This document shows, piece by piece, positions 25,264 to 52,738 of a stretch of DNA of 64,000 nucleotides. The translations under genes and the position numbers were made by a program. The first letter of the stretch is position 1. Every line of letters begins with the position of its first letter. Under the pieces are notes generated by a model that saw only the letters and a list, made by a program, of their open reading frames with translations, was not told where the DNA came from and ran no database searches. The DNA is from Litomosoides sigmodontis (taxonomy: Eukaryota > Nematoda > Chromadorea > Rhabditida > Onchocercidae). Where the stretch lies: the NCBI GenBank assembly GCA_963070105.1, contig OY718803.1:4384507-4448506 (forward strand). Reading direction: 5' to 3'.

Positions 25264-26488
25264 ATGAAGAAGGCTTATGCTATTGCTATTTGCTGCCGTA
25301 AAGATGTGAGAATGCTTTCTCGCACGATCGATAAGCTGAATGATTCCAGACGTCGTCATCGTCATTTGCGCCAGCATTAGCTGCGATAACAGCAGCAATA
25401 GCAGCAACAGCACAGCTTTGTCAGAGTTGTTTGGAACACTGGATGTCCTCCAAACTTCGACCACACACTGTCTCAAGCGTAAGGAAACTGCAGGAGGTAA
25501 TCATTATTATTATTCATTACTATGATGATTAGGATTAACACTGAGAGAAAGTTATAGTAAGATGAAGCACTCATTACTGATAATGATAAGAAAGGAAAGG
25601 CTGATATAACTGATGTACAATTAGCTAGAGATTGAATTTAATGTTTAATCTATATGCTCATCATGTATTGATAAGAACGAAAATTATTTGTTCGATATTG
25701 TGTGGTATATTTCGTCATTGTATTTCAGCTGGTGCATGATTCCAATGCACAGCTGGCACAATTTCGAAACGTTGTTCAATGCATCGGTACTGGGCAGGAT
25801 GGAATACAACTTCGTCATGACGTTGATTCACTTGGTCGAGCGTGTATTGGAGCCTGTGAAGCAGCCAAAAGTTGCATTTTCCCTCAGCTTCGCCATGAAG
25901 GTATAATAGGCGTGTGTTTAGCACCCAAGAGGAAGTTCGGGTTTTCACTGAATACCTCTGATCACTTCTCACTTCTCTCAGTTTTGTTCCTTTATATTCC
26001 AGACAGATTATATGGCTGACTCATACTAAAGGCTTTTTTATTATTCGAACTATTTATTAGCTTCCGAGATGTAAAGCATTTAATGCAAATGAATGCCCAG
26101 TTTTGTAAGCTTAAACTCTCGATCTTTAATTCACGTTAGCAATGACTTAATTTTCAGAAAGCTATCAATTAATCAATATTTTATCCAAACTGCAGGTGTT
26201 GAATTCACAAGACATGCATCACAGTTTATTGGTTGTGTGAATGCGTGCGTGGTCGAAATGCGACGTTGCGCAGCGCTTGAGCGTACGTTTCCAAATGGTG
26301 AGCCATGCATCACGGAGCAGCAAATCGAACATATGGAAGAAATGTTGGAAACGTTAGAGAATTTGATCACTGTACATTATTCAACTAGTGAACCATCACC
26401 TGCCGAACGAGTCACATCAAGACGAAGACGTGCTACCAACTGTCGACTCGCTTGTGTATGCTCAAAATTGAAAACCAGCTATGCATAA
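25264..26488 (+). CDS. Unrecognised cysteine-rich, probably secreted nematode protein
   Basis: Three exons are well supported by phase: 25350-25496, 25729-25900 and 26196-26488. A short first exon, 25264-25305 (MKKAYAIAICCRKD), is proposed; it needs a 44-base intron and is the weak point. The model gives 216 residues. An Ala-rich hydrophobic stretch (FAPALAAITAAIAATA) followed by QLCQSC looks like a signal peptide. The mature part has spaced cysteines (QSC; VQC; RACIGAC; KSC; IGCVNAC; RRC; PC; NCRLACVC), suggesting several disulphides. There is also a basic RRRR site 19-22 residues from the C terminus that a proprotein convertase could cut. I know no named domain with this pattern. The pyrimidine-AG at 25253 supports a transcript start just before the proposed ATG. 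Function is unknown. Confidence 0.65.
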
Positions 26489-26675
26489 TAATCATTTTTC
26501 TGTTTACTTGTAATTTGTCTCATGTTGAGAGATATAAAATCTGCTGAATTCATCACATTTAACATAGATGAATAGATCTCTTTTCCTCACTGCACACTTT
26601 TCAGTGTTAAAGATTGAGGATGAAGAATGCAATGAAAGTGAAGTTTCCAATTCTTTTCGTAACGCTAGGAAAGTG

Positions 26676-26681
26676 AATAAA
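26676..26681 (+). terminator. Candidate poly(A) signal of the secreted-protein gene
   Basis: AATAAA about 190 bases after the stop codon. Confidence 0.45.
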
Positions 26682-29600
26682 GCAAAGAAGATTAGCATGA
26701 GAAGCATGAGAAGTAGTGCTATACAATTACAAAGCTATCGGTGATAACAAAACATCTATAATCATAAAATCTTTTCTTCAATTTTTAAAAATTGCATTCG
26801 TATACGGTCATTTTTATCTTCTGAGTTATTTGTAAGATAATGATTACAACAAATTAGTGAATGCTACATGACTTTACCATAAACCCATAAAATTTTTGCT
26901 AATTTACTTGTAAATTAATGTTATAAATTAATTTTCAATGCTTGCTACTAGCTACTAGTGGAAGTTTACTAATGGATTTTGCATATTTACATTATCCAAT
27001 TTCTGCTGTCGTTTTTTTTTCATTCGCATAAAATTAGCAAAGTTTTTGAAGCTGTTCAAAAATTTGGAATTTGAAGAAAAGGAAGAATGTGATGATGCAG
27101 TCGTACACTAACCGTTCCGTCTTAAGAATTTTGATATGCGTAATTACATCATTAAGAAAAGCGAAATAAAGGAAGTGGGAGTGATTTACATTCCGAGCTT
27201 TTCATCAAAAATCTTGTTCAGAAACATTTGGAAGAGAGGATGTCAGAACGACGCTGCTCAAATTCATGCGAAGTAGTAGTTGTGCCTAAAAAAATGATCT
27301 TGTTTGGCTTAAATTTCAAGCGCGTTAGGATTAACTGTGGGAAGATGCTTTTTATACTGAATACTGACTGACATTTGTAAAATCTTCACTTTCATGCATA
27401 ATAGTTAAATTCCAATTTTCATTACGTATCAGCAACACAGTTGTATAAATGCAAAAAAGCGGAGTCAGTTAACAATAAAAACTTAAATAAATTATTGATG
27501 TTAATGGCCTGAATCTTCATATATGGCATAGAGATATGGCGGAGGTGGCAGCTGCAAGTAATTTAGCGCTGCAATGGAAGAAAGGGAAATATCTTACAGT
27601 TCCTGGAATTGGTTTATCTTCTCACCATATGGGACCATAAGAATGAAGTGAACCAAATTAGCGTTTAAATGTTTTAAATGGGTAAAGTAAAAATTCTATT
27701 ATTTTAAAAGGTTTACCGAAATGCCTCCGGGTGGAGAGCCCGGATTTGCTGTTGTTGAAAACGTATAAACAACAAAATCACAAGTCTTCCACCTGGCCAG
27801 CTTTGATTTTCCGTTAGGATGCTCAACCGGTTTGCGTTTCATAGGAGGAAAGGAGCGCCGAAGAAAGCGGCGAAATTGAAAAGACCAATAACGGGTCGCG
27901 GCATTAGCCTTTTCTTCTCCCCCCTTCAATCGGCAAACGAAATCTTATTCTTCCTGTAACGGATTTTTTTATTCAAAAATTGTTATCACACAGTTAAACA
28001 TCGGAATTATGCAACTCTCTAAATAAGGAGTATATCTGTACGATTTCTTCGGAAAAAGAATAAATTCCTCTCTTTTTTCCTTTATTGAAGGGATTTTCAA
28101 TTGCTAGTTGAGTTACGCAGTTAATGTATTTCATGACATTTACGCTCAATAACTTTAGGCTCACCGAGGAAAACTTAGGAAATTAGATTTAATTAATTGC
28201 GAAACTTCTTGCGTAAAACTATCTATCAAGAAAATTTTATAATGTGAAATTATTTTTGTAAAATTTAATACAGTGTTCATTTTACAAATAGAAGTTGGTA
28301 GTAAACTTAATTGCATTGGAAAATTGCAAATTTGGACAAGGAAGATCCATCCATCCATTTTCATTAATTGGTTGAATGGGCCGAACTTTAATTACACAAA
28401 AGTTGAACTACTTAAACTTCGTTGAGTGAGCCGAACTTTAATTACATAAAGTTGAACTACTTAAACTGCAATTGGTTACCGGCTATTAACATCGTCGAAT
28501 CATTTGAATAGTAATGAATTAGTAGTACGGAGTTGCCAATTACTTCCTAAGTTTTAAATTTCAATGTAACGAAAAAGAAATAATGTAAAAATTTAGTAAA
28601 GCTTTCTTTTTGATATTTAGAATGCGAGAACAATGTGCATCAAATCAACGTGTACGCCTCTCTTGTTCTTGCAGATGAAATAAACGTCAGCATTTTTATG
28701 ATGACTTTTATTGAAACTTTATTAAATTTCACTTCCTCAATATCTCTTCAAGCTTACCTTCTTTTCAAAAATATTTATATAACATATTAAACAAGTGGCC
28801 TGCAAAAAGTTTGGATAGTGTGGCGTCAGCTTACAGTTAAGCCCGCACGCAATAAAACACGCAAGTTTAAAAACGATAAATTTGTTCTTTTGTCATTCAT
28901 CAAATGACTAAGTTTTCTCTTATACAGGTATTAATTTTTTAGCCATTTTTATTAAATTCACTGTTAATGATCAGTTTTCAAGGAGGTCGTATTTACTTCA
29001 TTCTCATAATTGAAGTCGTGATGATATCTGCTTTGACGAGTATTATCTCTGCATTTGCTCCTTTATTTTTTTTTAAAAAACAATCTTTCAAACATTACGA
29101 GGAAAGAATGAATGACAAAGGAAAAGAATTCACTTGAAGCACTCATTATAACAAAAGATGTCTCAGAATCCATGCCACATATAATATTCGCGTAATTTAC
29201 GTGAACGTTCACGTAAGGAGAAGAAATACATTAATGCTTTACGGGGGAAGAGATTCATCATGAAATACGACTTAATTTCTTACGATTAAAAAACAGGAAT
29301 GTCGAAGGGATGCGATGCGATGCAGGAAGGATGTAATTGTTGTAATGATGTGAGAGAGGGTTATACGGTGATAAAAGGGATAATGAATAACGTAGGCTTA
29401 ATGAGTGAAGCACTGCTATGGAATTCAGTGATAGAAATGAAGAAAGAGATGGATGGATGGATATAATTCAGATATTTGCAGTTAGAAAACAGTGCTTTGC
29501 TTCGTTAATCATCATCGCACACCGCAACAGTTGAGCGTTACCAAGGAGACAATCGATTTAATTAAATTTTACTTTTAAATAGTGCATTTGATACACCCCC

Positions 29601-32458
29601 CATAATGCCTCCAACCGCTACAACATTCCCTTGCTCGTATCAAATCCCCGTACACACACAGACACACGCACACACACACATCAGAGGTATTCAAAAAGAG
29701 TAAAATACAGTTCGATGACGATTTCTTAGCTACTCTGCATGTTAAAAGATCATGGGGAGAATATCAGGTAAATTTCGTCAATAATCGTCAAGAACAAACT
29801 TCAGTTCTCGAGATCTTAGCTGTTCAGCAGACCTTTGTCAGCACTGAAACACTGCAAAACCGCAGCTAGCAGCAACTGCTGGATTCAATTTCAGCATTCA
29901 ACAATGCATGGCAATCACAGCATTTAGATATTTCAATTGTTTTGTCAGAAAATTTAAGGGTTAAATACAAAATAGAATGAATGTCCATATTCACACGCCT
30001 ATCATTTCTATCACTATACCTACCAAAGAAAAATGTAAAAAAATTTCGATACGTTAGTCATGAGATTATCGAACTTTTTTTGTCGATTTAAATCTCAATT
30101 TGAGGTAATCAGAGGGAACATATGGAAAGGCTACTGGAACTTTTATAAGAATGTTGCCAAGTTTGTTCAAACATGAGTTGGACAAAATACGGTAAAGCAG
30201 TTTTATCCAAATATGAATCATGACAATGACTTCCTTTCAAAACACATCAATTTTTCATATGAACATAGCAAAACAATAATAATGAAAATAATTTTTGATA
30301 AAAATATGAAATTTAACACACAATGAATGAAAATTATGAAACAATAAAAAAGCAACGATAACTTCCAAAAATTCGTTTCTTTTCTCAATCTCATTCAAGG
30401 TCAAGCCTCTAACATCTCCAAACCAGAACTTTTATTTTAGCAACAAATTACGCACATTTTTCTAAAAACTGGAACCTTAATGTTCCAAATCCCGTACTTC
30501 CTCAGTTCGAAACTAACTTATTCTGCACATATAGAAAAATGCTAACCCAAATGTAAAACCTTCCTACCATTAAATTCAATAACAAGAACTACCCGAATTG
30601 CTAAGAAAACAGCAATATTAAAAAAAGAAAAAAACTATGGGAAACATGAAAACATCGCGATGCAAGACAACTGCGAAGAACCTCAGAGGTTCTTTTAGCG
30701 TGAAACCATATGAATACTATAAATAATGAACAAATCTATAAATAGGAAAAAGAATCGCAGATGTCGTATGCGAGCACCAAAAGCAAATACGATAATATAC
30801 AGGTAATGACACTGATAAAAGCAAGCGCACACCAACCATTTTTCATTCGCGTCACAACAGCCTCCTGATCCCGCTATTTAAGAGAGCCGTGTTTAAGGGA
30901 AAGATACCACTTGCAGGGTACCTTATAACGTCTCCAGTAGATGCTTAAAAAAAGAACCAAACACATTTTAATTTCAATGAAGCGTAAACAGCTGTTAAAA
31001 AACAAATCGATAATGGAAGGCAGACATAATTAATATATATAAAAACACGTGAAATTCCGTTTTTAGCTATTGTTCCATTTTTAAATTGTAAATTTTTGCT
31101 AGTTGAAGAAAGTACATGTAAAAGGGGAGGAAGCGGCAGATAAAAACGACAGAATAATAAGTAAAGGAATTGGAGAGATAGCTTTATCAACGAACATTTG
31201 CATGAAAACGACCTCAAAACAAAATATCTTACCCAGCTAGAAAATACTGCATCCCATATTTTCTTCATCTTCATTAGCTAGCTGAAGCTTATTTTGCGCA
31301 GTCGTTCTCTTGAAATAAAAAGGTTTTAAAGCATTTGCTTTAGATGTGAGCACGCGTAAAAAGCAGACAAATTTTTTAAAAAGCAAAAGCTATGACAATA
31401 ACTTTCTGTTTCAGGACAAAAATGAACAATAAACGTGTTAATAACAACAGGGAAAATATAACTAATATATGAATTATAAACCAAGAGTCACTTTTAATCC
31501 AAATTTCAAATGCATTGCTGAGCGACACAAATTAGTTAATGAGGTCTGCCCAAGGGTCAAAAGCCGGACTTCATAAAATTTCATTGAATACGACAATTTT
31601 TAGAAAGTAAATTTTATGACATAGAGCAGTACTAAAACAATGCATTTTCTTAGCCATGAAGTGTAACACCAACCGTACTATCGAAATAGTCGGAAGACAA
31701 AAATATTAACGCCAGATATCACAGTCACCTTGAACCGTATTTCACATTACTTTACATAACTCTTTTTTACACCTGGTGCAATAAAAAAAATTCAAAAACC
31801 TGAAATATCCTCTACAAAGATTATTGCGAACTAACAAGTAGCTGAAACTTCACAAACTTTCTAGAGAAATCTCTTATGCTTCTCAGAAGCAAACTGTGTG
31901 TGTGTGTACAAGCAAAAGTTGTGCGCCTAATTAGAGGATCGAGTAAAAAAGTGAACAAGACCTGAAAACTTAGGACAAAGATATCACTGCTAATATTTCC
32001 CATAGTGAAGTAATATATAAGTTAACGTTTCGACGATGATAACGGTGACGACAGCACTGTTCAACTGCAACATATATCAATGTTTCCCGTAAAAAAACGC
32101 CAAAGGCAGTGCGAGGCTTCGCATCACAAAAAATCCAAACATACAATTATACACTAGAACTTATCATGAGTAGTGGAAATATAGAGAAGCAACAAAAAAT
32201 GATACAAGTTCCTTATTAAACAAAAAAGGACAAGGGATTAGAATCACCGGCTCTATGTTCTGCCACATAAATCTTAATTAACACAAGTGTTCGCACTCGA
32301 ATATGGATGTATATGCCAACAAACCGGATTATGCAAGATAACTCAGAACAGTAAGTAAATGGTAAACTTTAAAAATAGCGAAAATAAATACTGTAAATAA
32401 AAAACAGCCCCGCTTAGTCTAGACTTATTGAAGAGGAGAGAGAAAACCAAACAATATC
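26682..32458. other. Gene-poor region between the secreted-protein gene and gsa-1
   Basis: Nearly 6 kb of AT-rich sequence without a recognised exon. Notable contents are a locally GC-richer island at about 27715-27935, a 50-base-period tandem duplication at 28381-28466, a degenerate CA run at about 29650-29680 and a GT run near 31893. The 3' UTR of gsa-1 (minus) should occupy its right end. No tRNA or other RNA gene was seen. Confidence 0.5.
28381..28466 (+). repeat. Two-copy tandem duplication, period 50
   Basis: The word CCGAACTTTAATTACA begins at 28381 and recurs at 28431. The following AAGTTGAACTACTTAAACT is also repeated, with one base lost in the second copy and one substitution. Confidence 0.85.
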
Positions 32459-39484
<7,026 letters not shown>

Positions 39485-42279
39485 CAGTCGCATCGCGTTG
39501 CGTCCTCAATGACGCGTCAATGCCGCAATTCCCGACAGTTTCGCCAATGATGCAAAAGCGGCGTCTTCTCCTTCAAAGATTTTTCAGGCAATCACTCCTA
39601 CAGGCGAACGAATACTACTACTAATACTAATACGCAAGATGAGCGGCGAAAGGGAAGGAGTGAGGGATTCACAAATGCTGTCGTCTCCTGTGTGATTCTC
39701 AATCCGGGAAAAAACTTCGTCCTGTTGGCAACTGGAACGAACGAATTCGAAAAAAACATTTGAAGCAACACCGGAGATAAGAACAAAGATGGCGGTAATG
39801 ACGGGGGAGGGTAGGAGAGAGGGAGAAAGAGGAGGTGGAGGTATCCTGCAGTATGTCTAGAGGAAGCGTAGCAGAAGGAGACGCTCGGAAATGTAGCAGC
39901 ACTAGCAGCAGCAACAGCAGCAGCAGCAGCAGCAGCAGTAGTAGCAGTAGCAGCAGCAGCAGAAATAGTAGCAGCTGCTATCCTGCTAAGTAGAAAACGT
40001 ACTACCGCAGATGGTGCGAGAGAGAGAGAGCGCTGCGGGATGGACGAGGAGAGAAAGTCAGAGAAGTGAGTGGGAGAGGAAGGGCTAGCAGTGAGAGAAA
40101 CTAGATGAGAGAAAGTTAGCAAAGCTAGACAGGAACCGTTCCTCTCTACCCCACCTCTTTCTCTTGCAGTCTATAGCAGTGAAGTGTGTTCCGTTCCTGT
40201 TCCCCCTCTTCCCTCCAGCACAACGCTATTCCATCTGTTGTTTCCATCCCTCCCTCTATTCTGTATCGAATGTTTATTGCCGTTCCGGCTACCGGAGTAT
40301 TGCAGTGGTAGCGTTGGTGGTGGACGTATTCGCTTGCGCTTTCCACTAGATAAATATCAGGAGGGACAAGCTTGGCTGAGGAGAGGAGCAGCATGGGCCA
40401 CATGGTCTGATCAGAACACTGCCTTGAGAAACCACCTTTTGATGGCGCTAATTTAAACAGTTGCTAACTTTTCATCCCTCTATTAACATGTCACGCACGT
40501 GACTACAGTTTCTTTAAGGTGTGACGAGCGAAATTCGCTTACCAGGTCAAGTGAAGTCTTTCTCAGCTCATACTCTTCCACTGATCTTCTTCTCCCTAGG
40601 AGAAATCGGATTCCGACTAGTGCTCACTTCTCCACAACATTCCTGAAACAGTCTCCAACCTTATCACTCCATATCGGTAGTGAAAGTGAAAAAGGAGAGG
40701 AGTCGAATTGCTTCATCTGTATCACTCTCACTTATTCCAAACAGCTCATTGTTAATTTCACTTTAACCATCGTGCTATCACAGCACAACACATATTTTAC
40801 CGCTCCGTGCTCGTACGCTTCTCGTTCCTAACCCCTAACCCGCATAGACAGTTCATCAAGCTGTCTTTTTGCGAAGTTGTGATTTGGGATCAAAAGGCAA
40901 AGCGCACGAATCTTTTACAAGCTCCTATCACAAGGCAGTCAGTACAAGCAGAAGGTCACTGACGGAGAGGGAGAAGTGTGACGACTTCTGAAGAGGAGAG
41001 AGTCGAATACGGCAAACGGTATTATAAAATTCAGTACAGCGAGCATGTGCAGTGGTAAAGCATAATGTCGATGCAGTAAGGGTAAGAGGAGCCAAGGAGG
41101 AAGGCTTTCTAATATTTCCTTCTACTTCAAATGAAAAGGGATGAGTGAAGTAGGATGGAAAAGTAAATGCGTGATACAATGGCATATCCAAATCCTTCGC
41201 ACCACCGATTACACGGACGACGTGTTCATCAAAGACATCCGACCATACTCTCCTCTGGCTGTCGCTGCGGCATTTTTTCCACTATCCACAATTCCTACAT
41301 CTATCGTAATCAGCTAGGGAAAAGTATCGCATATCAGCATGCGAAACTTCAAAGACGAGTAACGGCGAAGGATAGTGATTTTCGTTAAGACCCGATTGTA
41401 ATGATACAAAGCGAACCAGGAGACCCGGTTTGTACCAAACTTTTCTCGGCTCTCCGGATACCGGCTTCTGTGTCGCTAGTTCTAACCTTTTGATTGGTTG
41501 CTTTTTTCCTGTGGTTTAGGTTTTCACTTTCGTTTTATTCATTTGAGGCTTAGAACTATTCGAATAGGAATTTCGAGTAGAAAAATAGAGGACGGTGTTC
41601 CAAGGTATTGAGTGATAAGCTGGCCGTTATTTGAGAAAGAGCAATTAACGCCAGTATAATAGCACCTGTTATGATTTGTCTTTTTATTCGTAAGACTTTC
41701 GACGATACGTCACTTGAAAGCTGTTTGTTAACTGTTAACTTTCGCCTTTCAATTGGTGATAAAGAACTCGTTGTTCAATCCTCCTTTTATGGGGAACTGC
41801 TGGTATCGTAGGTTGTCTGACTGAATCCAATTATCGTCGTATTACGTGCTTACTGTCTAAAGCATTATTCATCTGTCATATAAATGTATAGGTAACTTAA
41901 AGGAGTCATTTTTTTAAGTCCACACTTGTACCTTATTTTAACACTGGCCTAAAATAGGAAATTCTTCAAGTATGTTCTAATTATGTTTTATTGTCCAAAT
42001 AGAACCAAAACACTAGTTTGATCAAAATAATAAAAATAATCACTGAATAAGAAAACAGAAAGAGGAAAAAATCCTCATGCAGCTGAAAGCCTTCACAATT
42101 GCTTCATTTGTTGTTTTTCCACTTCTCGACGGTTGGAGACTTGATGATTTTAATTACCGATTTTTTTAGTAACTTCATCTTTTTTCTTTAATTTCGTACA
42201 TGAATTCCTCCATATTACTACGTGATATGATGTTGATTAAATTTATATCGCTGTGTGAGTCATTTCATTTTGTTTTCAG
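39485..42279. promoter_or_regulatory. Divergent upstream region of gsa-1 and vps-4, with GC-richer low-complexity part
   Basis: The two start codons are 2.8 kb apart and divergent. The gsa-1 side (39500-41000) is clearly richer in G+C than its surroundings. It is full of purine/pyrimidine-biased simple sequence, including the AGC/AGT triplet array and GAGAGA runs. It contains a 174-codon minus-strand open frame at 39598-40122 that I attribute to low complexity. The vps-4 side is ordinary AT-rich sequence ending in TTTTGTTTTCAG (42268-42279), a trans-splice acceptor two bases before the vps-4 ATG. Confidence 0.5.
39897..39963 (+). repeat. Imperfect AGC/AGT trinucleotide array
   Basis: About 20 near-perfect AGC units with a few AGT interruptions, in the gsa-1 upstream region. 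On the gsa-1 strand this reads as GCT/GCA-type repeats. Confidence 0.9.
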
Positions 42280-42280
42280 A

Positions 42281-49640
<7,360 letters not shown>

Positions 49641-52600
49641 CGTTTCGAGCGATAGATAGATTTGACATGCGTTAATCGTATGTACAAAACCAGCTATTTT
49701 GGATCATCGCTGTTTGATTATGTTTGCTTCAAAGCTTTTCAGAAATCTGCAATTTTATTGTATATACGACATTTAGATATAAAAAAATGGGGGTGTTTAA
49801 CTGTTAAAAATATACGGATTATTTCTAATTGAGTTTTGACTCATCTTTTCTTATTTCGACTTGTTCCCGTTCATTCCAATCAAATAAAAACATAGATTTC
49901 GTTTCGCACTTCTTTTAAAAAACATGGTTTTTAGCCTTAACTTATCCTTAACGATTTATTTTCAAAAAAAGAGGTAAAATAAGAATTCGTCTAGTTAATA
50001 CCAGAGCGTTAATATCGTTAATATCGGAACTCTATCCTTCCATCAAATGAATTATTTTATTAACAAAGATTGGATAAAATCTTGCGACAGTTGTGCAAAA
50101 TTGAACGCCGGAACATTTGTGGCTTCAATTTAGATATTTCGTGATGTAACACTGCTTAATTTTTATTGAAGAAATCTTGAAAAAATTCATATGTGGATTA
50201 CTTTCATTTGTCGTGATAGTGGGAGTTTTAATCGGCTCTATTTCTTCAGCAGCTTTTATTTCTCCTGTTTGATGTAATTAATAATTATAGGGCCAACTAT
50301 TTGTGAATCAAAGAGAAAACAAAGATTTTCCTCAATATATATTTTCCCTCTTTCCCAAAACTAATTTTTCAGTGGAATGTTTGTTTGCCCATTCATGTTT
50401 TATACGTTGAATGTGACCTAATTATAAAAAAATTTTACATGAATTTTGAGCCATACATTTTTTGTTTATCGTTATGGTTAAATTGGTAATATAAATCCTT
50501 GCTCCTTCTTGATTTTTTTAAAATATAGGATGTCAAATTAAGTAAACTTTAACTAGAAGTTCAAGTTGTGTGATTATGAACGAAAGAAATGAGCGAGGTT
50601 TTTCAGCGTTTTTTCAAGTGTTTCAGCAAACTCAAGTAAGTAGCGTACGTAAAGATTTTAAACCTATTTTCAGAATTAATATCTCTGTGTTTGCAATGAT
50701 TTCATAAAGAGATATGACAAAATTAGGCAAGCCAATAAGCAATATATTCATTAGATGTGGAAAATTTCACGGTAGGCGTATTACACTCTTGTGGTACCTT
50801 TTCTTAATAGATGCATGTGCTCTTTTTTTTGCATTGTATTGAGCTTCCGCAAAGCTTGTTGGAAATGTAGAAGATTTAAAAGTTTCTTCTGATTTTCTAT
50901 TAAGTGAGAATATGAACGTTCGCGAGATCGTAGCATCCAAGAGTCAGTTATGAGTAATTGACATATTACATATACTCTGCGCTGAGGGTAATGATTTTCT
51001 TTTAAATTCATTTCGTTTAAGCTAGATCCACAGATTGTTTGGATGCTAAACGCTCTTGAATATTTCATCGAATTTCGCTGCTAACCCAAAATGACTACGC
51101 CATACTCATTAATTCTTAAACTATTGTTCTATTTGATTACTTGACCATGCAAGTAATTATACTTTTATGATATCAAGAACTGAAGCTGTGAGTGATTAAC
51201 TAGTGTAAACTACGAGCTATCAATAATAACTGTAGCATTGCTAGTTGTGGATTCTAGAGAGCGATGAACAAAGGTAGTTGACTACAGTACTTCTGCTATC
51301 GCATCATGAAGCATTTCAACTTTGAATTTCAAACGCAGCGGAATTTCCGCCTTCCAAATCACTACTCTATTGAAAATTTTAATGTTAAATAAATGGAATA
51401 TGGTAATGATGGAGATTTAACATACGCTTCTTAAGTGCGTGTCTACTACGTAAGTCTTGGTATGAACGATTAGCCTGAAGTTATGGCAAATTCTGAGTTA
51501 CCAATGTTACCTGATAGTTTTTATTTTTTCAACTATGTGAAAATCGAACTGATTGCTACAGGTATTTTCTACATTAGAGTATGGGGGTGGAATGATGGAG
51601 GGATTCTTAACTGCCTTCTGATGTTACGGATTACTTCTTCCCTCAATAGTGAGTAGTTATCATTTGTTAACATCACATTTGCATATATGTCTATGTGTCA
51701 TATCATATGCTTCAGTGTTATAAGGGAGAGGGACCACCTTCTCCCCGGGCATTCCCTCGTTACTATTATTATTCGTGCGTTGTTGGCGTGTGTGTGTGTG
51801 TGTGTATGCTGCTTACCATGATAAATTAAATACTCTCGTGTTCTCTCTGCCATTTTCCTGCCTACTTTTCAAAAGGTAGCCGAAATCAATTTCTGTAACA
51901 TACGCTTGGAGTAATTGATGATAGCGGTAGGACCCTAAGGAATAGGTAGATAGCTAAAACGCATGAAAACTGTATAAAGTTAAGTTAATTTTTGCTTCCA
52001 ACTGGTTTTTAGTGTTGATAAGAAGAGTTATGGTAACCCTGTAATTGCAATGCTCGTTTCCGATAAATCAGTTTGACATTCAATGTCATTTATGACTGAT
52101 TTTTGCTATTTTTTTTTGCCAAGTTCTCCGCTACTTGTTGCAGAGGATATTTCCATCAAATTGGATCTTTTAAATTCTTTTCCTTTCAATTCAGTTTCTT
52201 TCAATAATAATTTAATTTATTCCGAACAATTTCATTTATGTTAATACGACCAGAATATAGTCGTCGTTTTCATGTTTTCACTGTCTATATCATCGTTAGA
52301 ATTAATCAGAGAGCACAATTTTGAAAATGTTTTCACTGTTTACTTTGTGTCATTCAATCTTCCTCCACTTGTGGCGACAGTTGCTGAAAACTAGAATTTA
52401 TTGAATAGGCGATCATGTAGTTTAGTGAGAGGGGAGGAAGAAAAAATCCAAGTCTGAGACATTAAATTAAAAAATGGTCAAGACCTAGCAGTGTCGCCTT
52501 CGATAAATGACCATTCGTCATTGTATCATTGGGCTACAATGGTGTAGGATGATGGATGCATGAAGTTATGAATGGTGTTGGATATCAATCAATGGGGTGA

Positions 52601-52738
52601 ATCTAATTAAAGATTTATTGCGTGTTGCAGAGAGTGCGTTGAGTTTTTGCTCTGTCAATTGATTAGCCCAGCTTGTCGGTTTTTGTTGGATCTCTAACTG
52701 TTTTAGCTAATAGCGGCATTTCCTTCTCTGTTTAGAAA
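49641..52738. other. Intergenic region between vps-4 and the SLC7 transporter gene
   Basis: About 3.1 kb, AT-rich. It contains the vps-4 3' UTR with a candidate AATAAA at 49883-49888 and a GT/TG run at about 51787-51806. No other exon or RNA gene was recognised. TCTGTTTAG (52728-52736) just before the transporter ATG is a possible trans-splice acceptor. Confidence 0.5.
49883..49888 (+). terminator. Candidate poly(A) signal of vps-4
   Basis: AATAAA about 243 bases after the stop codon. Confidence 0.45.

Noticed and set aside
25261..25476. Minus-strand open frame with a poly-leucine stretch resembling a signal peptide
   Set aside because: It is antisense to GCA/AGC-rich coding sequence of the secreted-protein gene, whose downstream exons are in phase on the plus strand.
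39598..40122. 174-codon minus-strand open frame rich in Ala/Ser upstream of gsa-1
   Set aside because: Composition is explained by triplet and GA repeats; no domain, and it ends at a stop before gsa-1 exon 1. An XL-alpha-s-like alternative first exon was considered but nothing supports it.
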